Shown: positions 9,066 through 15,866 of the stretch, piece after piece | How positions within the stretch are numbered: position 1 is the first letter of the stretch | Layout: each line of letters opens with the position of its first letter | Assembly (NCBI RefSeq): GCF_000611645.1 | Contig: NW_014013050.1 | Location: 8,431-24,296, forward strand | Length of the DNA: 15,866 nt | Source of the DNA: Monoraphidium neglectum | Lineage: Eukaryota; Chlorophyta; Chlorophyceae; Sphaeropleales; Selenastraceae | Reading direction: 5' to 3' | Translations under genes and position numbers: made by a program | Notes under the pieces: generated by a model | What the model saw: only the letters and a program-made list of their open reading frames with translations | What the model was told of the DNA's origin: nothing | Database searches by the model: none

Positions 9066-9990
9066 ATGCGATGCGCGCCGCAGGGCACACTTCTGCTGCT
9101 CGAAGAGAGGCAGAAGCCCGGCTGGCTCTGCTTCCGCAATTCGTACTGGAAGGTGGGGCAGTGCGGCACACCCCAGCTTTTGCGGAGTCGAGCCTTCTGG
9201 CCCCGCTTTCCCCCCCGCTCCGCTTCACCGGCGCGCCAGCGCCCATGGGCGCCGAGTGTCGGAGCCTGCAGCGATGCTGCACTGCGGCGCCGACGTTGCC
9301 CACCCAACTGCCCCTCCGCGCGCAGGTGTCGCTGTGCAGCCTGCGCGGGCGAGCAGTGCCGTTTCTGCCGCTGCTGGTGTATGGAGTCTACACGTGCGCC
9401 GTCTGCGGACTCAATACCCTTATTGTCGGCGGCGTGATGGTGCGCGCGCCGGCGGGGCCAGCGGTGCGAAAGAAGGGGTTCGAGTGGCAGCTGGGCGCAC
9501 GCCTCCTACGCTCGCGCAAGCTGCGCCGCTGTGCCCGTCAACGCGCCACCTGCTGATTGGTTGAAGGGCCGCCCGCCGGCTACCGCCGGCACGGGGAAGC
9601 CGCCTCGCCACTGCCACACCTCCCTCCCCATGTCACCTCTCAATCAGGATGACAAATTGCGCCAGCTGTCATCGGTCACAACAACCATAGGGGTGGCGCT
9701 GTTCCTGCTGCTCTCGTTCAGGTGTGGCGAGTGCTCGCGCGCTCGAGCCGTTTAGCGTGCTGTGCTCACCGCCTCAGGGTGGCAGCTGCATGCATGCCGC
9801 AGCAGCGTGTGCAGCGGCATTGCGAGGGGCAGGGCATCGAACGCAAGCAAACTGCAGCTGTTTGCTGTGACTGTGGCTGCAGCAGCGCCGGCGACGCCGG
9901 CGCCGAGCGGCAGCTGTCGGCAGAGTGGGGACCACACTTTGACTGGAGCCCCTAAGGACAAACGCTTGCAGACAGCGGCACCATCAGGGT

Positions 9991-10073
<83 letters not shown>

Positions 10074-13000
10074 GGAAGTCGCAGCAGCAGGGCAGTAGCA
10101 GCAGCAGGGCAGTAGCAGCAGCAGCATCAGCAGCAGCAGAGGCAGCAGGTTGCCCAATTGCTGCCAGAAAAGCCGTCTAATTAGACCATGAGTGCCTTTT
10201 CGGCTTAGTGTTTTGCCGTACCAATTGCCTACATGCAGCTAGTGTTGCAGCCTAGTATTGCAGCCACTCGCCTGCTGCAAACCTCTCCTTGCAGGAACAA
10301 CGCGGCGTTCACTCGGTGGCAGACGGGCACCGACCGCTTCAAAAACTTCTGCCACCTGGTGAGGCCGCACACAGCAGCAGCTGCCGCAGCAACCGCCACC
10401 GCCGCAAGGTTTCCCTTGCGACGAGCAACCGAGCCTAGCGAGGGCTGATTTGGCTTGGTGAAGCGTGGCAAGGTCAGTACCAGCCACGTACGTAAGCATG
10501 CCGCCATGCAGCCCCCGCCCCCCCCCCGCCTCACGCTCCCAATCTGCTCCGATTGTGCACTCGGCGGTGCCCTGCCAGGGCAAGAACCTGGCGCGCGTGA
10601 TTGCTGGCAACCTGTCGAGCTACATTGCGGTGGGGGGCAGGGAGGTGGCGTATGATCTGGTGCTGGAGCGGCTCAACTGGATAATGGTCGCGCTGGAGGT
10701 GAGCACTCACATGCATAGCTTAAGAAGGTGTAATGCTTGTGATTGCGCCCCGCAGTTGTGTGTGTGTGTGCGCGGGCGTGCGTTTGTGTATGCGCGCCGG
10801 CAGTGCGGGCTTGGCAGTCACAGTAGCTCGGAAGGCTCCAAGGTCGGGGGTACTGTTGCTGCAATCAGCACTGCAGGTGCCCCTGGATGAGGCATCAGTA
10901 GGAACAATGCTCAAATTTGTCCGTCTGACCAGTACGCATTGCGTGCTTGGTCAACCTCAACTGCAAACAGATGGGGCGGCAGCACCTGCGCGACGAGCGG
11001 AACCAGCAGAACCTCCTGGACCTGCTGCCACCAGAGGAGGTCGAGGTGCTCCACGCTGACAGGGACCCGGTGAGGAGGCGTGAAGTTGGGCGTGAATTTT
11101 TGCACCCGGCGCTTTTCAAGGATGCTGCACCCCCCCTTGCGACCCACGTAAGCCCCTCTGAAAGCGCATCGCCCTCGTCTGCATTTTGTTGGTCCGGTCA
11201 TCATATGGCGTCAACCATCATCGGTGTCACCAGGTGCTGTACTGCATGTACAAGGTCCTGGACATGGACCGGAAGTACGTGGTGAACAAGTGCAACGAGT
11301 GGATGCGATCGTGCGACACGATGTACATGGAGGTGGGCGAGAAAATGGGTGTGAACTTGGTGGGCGTTGTCACGATCCTCTTTGCCACTGTGTGTGGTGG
11401 AGCCCTGGGATTGAGGGGGGTGGGGGGTTCGCCCTTCAAGCACCAGGTCGGTGGCAGGCAGCTGGCCTCTTGGCTTTGAGGGCCCAGGTGTCTGTACTGC
11501 CGCAACGCCAGTTAATGCAGTGCCGCCATGCATACACAACTCCACCTCAACACAGTTCTGTGCGTGCATCAACGTCTACAGCACACCCATCCCCTTCGCG
11601 GTGAGCGTTTTATTTTCTACAGCTTACAGCTTACGCAAGCACCCACGCGTGAGCGGGCGTGCGCACATACATACGCGCGCATGCGCGTGGGTGCGTGCGC
11701 CCGCACACGCATTTGCACACACGCACACTCTGACATGCACCCACACATGAGCGTGCATGCGATGCAACTCTGATTGTGGGTGAGCCAAACACACGCACTT
11801 ACACACCCTTAGCGCTTGGCAGCAGAGGGTTGCTTGGTTTGAACCCGCGTTGGGATCCACTAACTAGAGCGGCACTCAGCCCCGCAAAAACCACACCTCC
11901 CACGGCAGCATAGACGAGGCTGGTCAGCTAGTGCCAACGCCAAAGCCGTTCCTTCTGATTGCCTCTCTCCGCCCTTTGCCTCCTCTGCGTCAATCCAACA
12001 GTACATCGCCCATCTGCGGACCTTCCTGGCGTTGTGGCTGGCCTGCGTTCCATGGGTGAGCGCCGCGGCCACGGGTACCGCCGGTGCCAGCGCCCGCCCT
12101 GCAAGGCGTGCGTGCCTAGTGCGGCTACCCGGCTCCCTGCCGGCCCTGTCGCCACAAGGCTTGAGACTCCCTATGCTCATGGCCCCCCAGGCAGTGGCTC
12201 ACACGACTGCCAAACCCTGTGATGAACGCTTGGCATGCAGCAAAGCAGTCGCAGCGCTCCTCACCAAACTGCGGGCAGCCAGGCAGTCTGAATCGCACCC
12301 CACAATTCCTGCTGAATGTGACCCACCAACTGTTTCTTAACGCATGAATCATACAGTACACCCATACTTACCATGAAATCATCACCCCTGCCGCAGGTTT
12401 ACGTGATCTACTACCAGTGGTACACCATCCCCCTGTGCCTCGTCATCGGCTATGGCATCATAGGGGTGGAGGAGGCGGCCGCGGAGGTGGAGCAGCCCTT
12501 CGGGCGCGACTTCAATGGTGCGCGGCGCGGCAGGCGTGCGAGTGCCAGCCCAGTGCTCGCATGCTGCGCTTGTGGGGAACCCGGGCCGTTGGGCAGGCGG
12601 GCGCCACCTCTGCACCCTGCGGCTGCTAGTCTCCTGGCGATCATTGGGCAAAGGAGCCCAGATGTTGAGCAAGGGCGTGCCACATACGCCTTGACAGCCC
12701 AGGCCGGCCGGCAAATGCTGTTCTGGTGGCGACGCTGCTTGTCTTTGAAGCATCCGCCATTGGGACGCGCTGCCTGTCGGCCTTATATCTGCAGGCTTAC
12801 CACCCCCAGTGCCTGGCTCAGTCGGCGCCGGCCTCGCCTCGATGCGCTTCACGTCCCTCAGCTGTCTGCAAGCCGGAGCCTAAATCCCAACATCCCATGG
12901 GCAGCCCCTTCCCTCGCCCACTTTTGCCACTGCTATCACTCCCTGATTACCTGGACCTCGATCCGGGCCCTGAATACCTTTGTTCAAATATTTCATCCCC

Positions 13001-13730
13001 ATTTGGTCACTTTCCCAGTATGACACCCAAAACCCTGCCACGCCCCTTCTTCAAATCTGAACCTGAACCCAGAGTAACCCCCCATGCCTACCCTGCCTAC
13101 ACGCCGCTCTGACGGTGCCGCCCAAACATCATCGCATCCCCCAACCTTCCGCCACCCTGAAGATCTTCACCACCCCCTCGACCCCCTGACCCTGCATCCG
13201 CAGACATCCCTCTGGACAGCATTGTGGCAGACACATACCACGCCATCAACACATACATCACGTGAGAGCTCACTCTGTCAAACTGCCGGCCCCAATCATT
13301 ACTGCTCGGTGTGCTCTCGGCGTGCCCCGCGAGGCTCGCGCGGGGCGCGCTTCAAACCCGCTGCCGCACTGCGGCCGCGCCGGGCGCATGTGCCGTTGCG
13401 CTGCTTGCTGCAAGAACCCAGCTAATGAGCAGTAAGGGCCTCGCTGCAACAGCACGCAACCTCCCTCGCCCCCTCCAATTCAGCATCGTGCGCGCTGCGG
13501 AGGAAAAGGATTTCGCAGCCCGCGATTTGGAGGAGGCAAACGGAGGCGTGGGCCTCGACGCAACGACTCAAAGCAGCGGCAAGGCCGACAAGAAGGGCGA
13601 GAAGTCGAAGCAGCAGCGGAGGGACGGCAGCGACAAAACTAAGGTCGGGGAGACGGCAGAGGAGCAGGGGGCTGGCGCGGTCGTCGGCGGCACGGCGGAC
13701 TACGTGGCGGGCGCCGGCGACGGGGAGTGA
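9066..13730 (+). CDS. Bestrophin-family anion channel, at least 12 exons
   Basis: Phase-compatible exons are 9066-9152, 9326-9439, 9648-9721, 10295-10358, 10579-10698, 10971-11069, 11234-11332, 11556-11600, 12002-12055, 12397-12517, 13204-13261 and 13484-13730. Together they total 1182 nt, or 393 residues plus stop. Bestrophin hallmarks appear in order. An L-R-G-R-A-V-P start to a first membrane helix lies at about 35-62. The second, pore-forming helix runs into S-F-R-N-N-A-A-F-T-R-W at about 76-100. L-L-P-P-E-E-V-E-V-L is at about 171-180, Y-S-T-P-I-P-F-A-Y-I-A-H-L-R at about 227-240, and the last helices at about 240-275. Finally come G-V-E-E and P-F-G-R-D-F-N-D-I-P-L-D at about 275-297. 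A charged 81-residue tail rich in Lys, Glu and Gly follows. Bestrophins form pentameric chloride/bicarbonate channels; Chlamydomonas BST1-3 lie in thylakoids and aid carbon concentration. No clear transit peptide is visible from ATG 9066. A start at 8362 (exon 8362-8445 spliced to 9084) would give 415 residues. The donor at 9434 could replace 9440. The family is near certain; exact ends are not. Confidence 0.85.
9991..10148. repeat. (AGC)26 trinucleotide repeat with interrupted tail
   Basis: Positions 9991-10070 are 26 uninterrupted AGC units plus AG. After GAGGGAAGTC the sequence continues as AGC units broken by GGCAGT, ATC and AGGC up to about 10148. The array lies inside a bestrophin intron, so it is not translated in the spliced message. 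A pure run of this length suggests recent slippage and likely length polymorphism. Confidence 0.97.
10175..10186. repeat. 12-bp palindrome GTCTAATTAGAC
   Basis: This is a perfect AT-centred palindrome in otherwise GC-rich intron sequence just after the AGC tail. It is flanked by AAGCCG upstream and CGGCTT downstream, which could extend a cruciform. No function is evident. Confidence 0.6.
10699..10970 (+). other. Bestrophin intron with GT-rich run
   Basis: The 272-nt phase-0 intron runs from GAG|GTGAGC to CAACTGCAAACAG|ATG. It holds a GTGTGTGTGTGTGCGCG run near 10757-10775. The acceptor is pyrimidine-poor, so this is one of the less certain junctions. The frame fits, and the joined protein (helical, followed by L-L-P-P-E-E) matches the family. 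Confidence 0.65.
11601..12001 (+). other. Bestrophin intron with alternating purine-pyrimidine DNA
   Basis: The 401-nt phase-0 intron runs from TTCGCG|GTGAGC to AATCCAACAG|TAC. Its removal joins S-T-P-I-P-F-A to Y-I-A-H-L-R, the most conserved bestrophin stretch, which strongly supports it. Positions 11641-11740 are CA/CG-rich alternating sequence with a 9-bp inverted repeat (ACCCACGCG at 11641-11649 and CGCGTGGGT at 11684-11692). Confidence 0.85.
12056..12396 (+). other. Bestrophin intron
   Basis: The 341-nt phase-0 intron runs from CCATGG|GTGAGC to CCCCTGCCGCAG|GTT. It separates the two halves of a hydrophobic segment (...A-C-V-P-W | V-Y-V-I-Y-Y...). Short open frames cross it, but nothing in it looks coding. 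Confidence 0.85.
12518..13203 (+). other. Large bestrophin intron
   Basis: This 686-nt phase-1 intron is the longest in the gene. The donor is TTCAATG|GTGCGC and the acceptor CTGCATCCGCAG|ACATCCC. The split Asp codon rebuilds P-F-G-R-D-F-N-D-I-P-L-D. The last 300 bases are C-rich and pyrimidine-rich (CCCTGCC/CCCAACC words), a long polypyrimidine approach to the acceptor. No gene is seen inside. Confidence 0.85.
13262..13483 (+). other. Last bestrophin intron, overlapping a stop codon
   Basis: The donor is ATCAC|GTGAGAG and the acceptor CTCCCTCGCCCCCTCCAATTCAG|CATC. The intron is 222 nt and phase 2. If unspliced, the frame reads ACG TGA and stops at 13263-13265, right after the bestrophin domain. 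If spliced, the protein gains 81 residues. The strong pyrimidine tract and exact phase support splicing. A hairpin-forming GC inverted repeat lies inside at 13324-13346. Confidence 0.7.
13324..13346. repeat. GC hairpin in last bestrophin intron
   Basis: GCCCCGCG and CGCGGGGC form a perfect 8-bp stem with a seven-base loop. The position, 62 bases after the donor, would allow it to affect splicing of the alternative tail exon. That role is inference only. Confidence 0.6.
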
Positions 13731-15866
13731 CGTCAGCGTATGATCTGGGATCTGGCGTTGCTCGCGATCGCGACTTGGGCCTGTGGGAGTCGTGGGCCGT
13801 CACATGGAAACGTGTGGAAACCCTGTTCGTATTTGTTCGTCTTTGTTATTGGCCGGCAAGCGTGCGAGGGTGTGCCAGCTGCTCATGTACCGCACGCATC
13901 CGGGCGGGTGACAAAGCACGCTGCCTGGTCTTGCCCCCGTGCGAGCCAATGCTGCAGCGCCATCGGGCGCCGTGGCGCCCCGCGCCCGCTCCGCAGCGGC
14001 GCAGGGACCTGCCTGCCCCAATCATTGCGTGACGGCCGCCGCTACAGGCGCGCCCACACGGGCTTGTGCAGACCCGGACCATTCGGGTGTGTGTGTTTGG
14101 GCCAATGTGTATCCAGGCCGGGGCCAGGGAACAACCCTTCATTGATACCGACGGTGCCTACGTTCACACAAGCGCCCGCGCAGCAAGTGGCGGCACGCGC
14201 GCCACCAGGACGCCACGATGGGCTCAGCCGTCTGCCGCTGCGCATCAACCCCTCTCATGGCGATCCGGGGCCGTGATCCCATCTATCACTGCTTGACCTG
14301 CGCATCAGGCGCGGGGGCCTTCAATTCATCATGATGCCGCGCGAGCTACAAGTGGGCTGTTGACTTGAGTGCGGGTGACTGGCTGTCGGGCTGCAAATCG
14401 CACACACATTTCAACCACTGCCCACGCCCTTTTTGTGGTCCGTCGTGCAGTGAGGGTCGGGGTTTGATAGTTGCTGGGCAGTCACGGCAGGTGACCACCC
14501 GTGCAAACGCTCACACAGGCACACTGCGCATACAGACTGACACTTGGCGCAACCGCGCACGGACGCACGAATGCACGCACACATCTCACCACCTCCCCGG
14601 TGTCGTATCCACGCATCATCCATTGGGTTATGGCCACCCTGCCCGTCACGTCAAGCCTGGCTGTCCTCGTGTCCCCCTTCATGCATGCAACACGACACTC
14701 CTCGCAGCGACGAGTGACCCCCGCTTCAAACAGGGGCCTTAAGCAAGGCGGGGCTTCGCATCCTCGCCTGCTTTTCTGCACACCTGCCGTCGCAGCACGG
14801 TGCAACTTGTCGGCTTGCAACACACTTCCCCTCACCTTCCATGCACAAGGGGCGCTGATTGACTTCATCGTTTGCTTGGGAAGTTTTCCCGCTTGAATCC
14901 TGCCTGTCAACCAGCCGCGGGTCAAACCAAAGCTGTTTCTCGGACAGAACAGTAAAGAGTCTTCACGTCACCACCCAGCGTCTGCCGCCCAGCGCTCAGG
15001 CTGCATCGCTGCGCGTCCAACTGCACGCAGCGTCCAGGCTCGCATGTGTCACTTGGCGGCCCTGCTGTTGCCGTTGCGGGCAGCCGGGCGCCCTGCTAAC
15101 TCTGCTGGGGCGGACGGGCGGTGCCCCAGGGGCAGTACCCAGTACAGCTGGATTGCCTGACTTCCCAGAGCATTAAACCACGCCAGGCCCCAGCCACCAC
15201 AAATCCAACATCATACACAGCGTTTTGTGGGTGAACGCATGCGGCTGGCGGACGTTGCCCAGACCGCGCCCGGCTGGCAATAGCGGGCACCGGCACTGCC
15301 CCGCAACAGGGCTTAGGAGTGCCTCGTGGCGTGGCGGTTTGCAACCAGCCACAGCTTCATCCATTCGGTGTGGCGTCGCTGCTGTCCCTTGTCTTTGCCG
15401 GCAGCAGGTCCATTTGGGCAAGCTGAGCGCGTGTCGTTTCCTTGCGCGGCTGACAGCGCGGTAGGTACTACCCAGGTAGTACGGCAGGTGCCGTACCACA
15501 ACCGCGGCCGCCCTAGCACTCGCTGTGCCATAAGCATGCAATTGATTTATTACACCCGGGCCCCTTCGTCGCTTACCCCTACTTTTCGTGTGCGAGGCAA
15601 AGACCAGCTTCGCAATAGCATTGTACACTCAGCCGTTCGCTGGTGAGGTCGAGGATCGAACCACTGCTGATTGGTGAAATTCTAAAAACTGTGGTTTATG
15701 GTTGGAACAATCCGTTGCAAGCGGCGCTCACGCGCGTGCCAAACCAAACGTTGCGAACACACCGGGTGGGCGCAGCTGTGCCGAGGCCAGCCCGCAGGCA
15801 CAGCTACCTTGCCGGCAGCTGCGCAGTCGCGCCAGGGCGGTGCAGGAGCGCACGCAGGCATGGCAT
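13731..15866. other. 3' flank; no recognisable gene
   Basis: Overlapping open frames of up to about 180 codons occur on both strands. None shows a family motif, membrane pattern or convincing splice-linked neighbours. I found no TGTAA here on the plus strand, so the poly(A) site of the bestrophin gene is unplaced. Positions 14500-14585 are rich in CA and CG dinucleotides. The end of the window (15640-15720) has a tRNA-like word that does not fold. Confidence 0.6.
15465..15496. repeat. Two overlapping perfect palindromes
   Basis: GTACTACC-CA-GGTAGTAC (15465-15482) and GTACGGCA-GG-TGCCGTAC (15479-15496) each have an 8-bp perfect stem and a two-base loop. They share the central GTAC, and GGTAC (15464-15468) can also pair with GTACC (15493-15497). 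The arrangement allows mutually exclusive hairpins. No gene adjoins it. Confidence 0.8.

Larger units (their letters stand above)
9722..10294 (+). other. Bestrophin intron carrying AGC array
   Basis: The 573-nt phase-2 intron runs from TTCAG|GTGTGG to CTCTCCTTGCAG|GAACAAC. It splits the Arg codon in the S-F-R-N-N segment, so removal restores the family signature exactly. It contains the AGC array at 9991-10070 and its degenerate tail. Nothing else in it resembles a gene. Confidence 0.85.

Noticed and set aside
8564..9556. A 330-codon plus-strand open frame ending over the first bestrophin helix
   Set aside because: Only its last part (9326-9439) matches the family. The upstream part is Pro/Ala/His-rich low-complexity sequence, and a shorter exon at 9084-9152 in another frame joins better. 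It remains a weak alternative N-terminus.
11825..11880. Possible tRNA on the minus strand near GGTTTGAACCC
   Set aside because: The T-loop-like word lacks a 5-bp stem and the rest of a cloverleaf is missing. It lies inside a well-supported intron.
13740..14276. A 178-codon plus-strand open frame after the bestrophin stop
   Set aside because: It has no family features and no splice link, and it lies where the 3' UTR is expected. Other frames of similar length overlap it.
14482..15628. Minus-strand open frames of 147 and 151 codons near the right end
   Set aside because: Their composition is typical of random frames in GC-rich DNA. No motif, membrane segment or conserved junction supports them.
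15645..15720. Possible minus-strand tRNA around the GGATCGAACC word
   Set aside because: The reverse strand reads GGTTCGATCC, but the flanking five bases do not pair into a T stem and no acceptor or anticodon stems form around it.

Overview
The window looks like nuclear DNA of a green alga, probably a chlorophycean relative of Chlamydomonas. The evidence is GC-rich coding sequence with strong G/C third positions, many short introns with GTGAGC/GTGCGC-type donors and CAG acceptors, TGTAA poly(A)-type signals, long GT/CA tracts and an AGC trinucleotide array. Nothing indicates a bacterial, viral or organellar origin. No species can be named from the sequence alone.

Positions 1-7400 hold a head-to-tail duplication of one gene with its flanks, offset by about 3.95 kb. 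Each unit has a GT-rich tract, about 1 kb of leader-like sequence, a two-exon gene for a putative F-box/leucine-rich-repeat protein, and a related 3' flank. Copy 2 (5045-6989) is intact: two exons joined by a 199-nt phase-0 intron give 581 residues. Copy 1 (1080-3041) has the same structure with a 193-nt intron but carries one frameshift near 1664, so it is a recent pseudogene, a sequencing error or an unusual allele. The 3426-4017 spacer contains a perfect 13-bp hairpin and a TATA box placed to serve copy 2.

Positions 7400-9065 contain no gene I can support and probably hold the upstream region of the next gene. Positions 9066-13730 hold one plus-strand gene in at least 12 exons. No single open frame shows it, but joining phase-compatible exons gives a continuous 393-residue protein with the hallmarks of the bestrophin (UPF0187/RFP-TM) anion channel family. 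These are the R-N-N-A-x-F-x-R-W segment, the S-T-P-I-P-F-A-Y segment, and G-x-E-E followed by P-F-G-R-D-x-N-D-I-P-L-D. Relatives in Chlamydomonas sit in the thylakoid and serve the CO2-concentrating mechanism. The N-terminus is not settled. One intron carries (AGC)26, and the last intron can act as a stop/continue switch for a charged C-terminal tail.

Positions 13731-15866 hold no recognisable gene, only 3' flank, CA-rich sequence and a pair of overlapping palindromes near 15480. The two gene types have no evident functional link. No wholly new system was found. The most informative items are the exon-by-exon bestrophin reconstruction, the diverging F-box/LRR duplicate with its single lesion, and the possible retained-intron isoforms.
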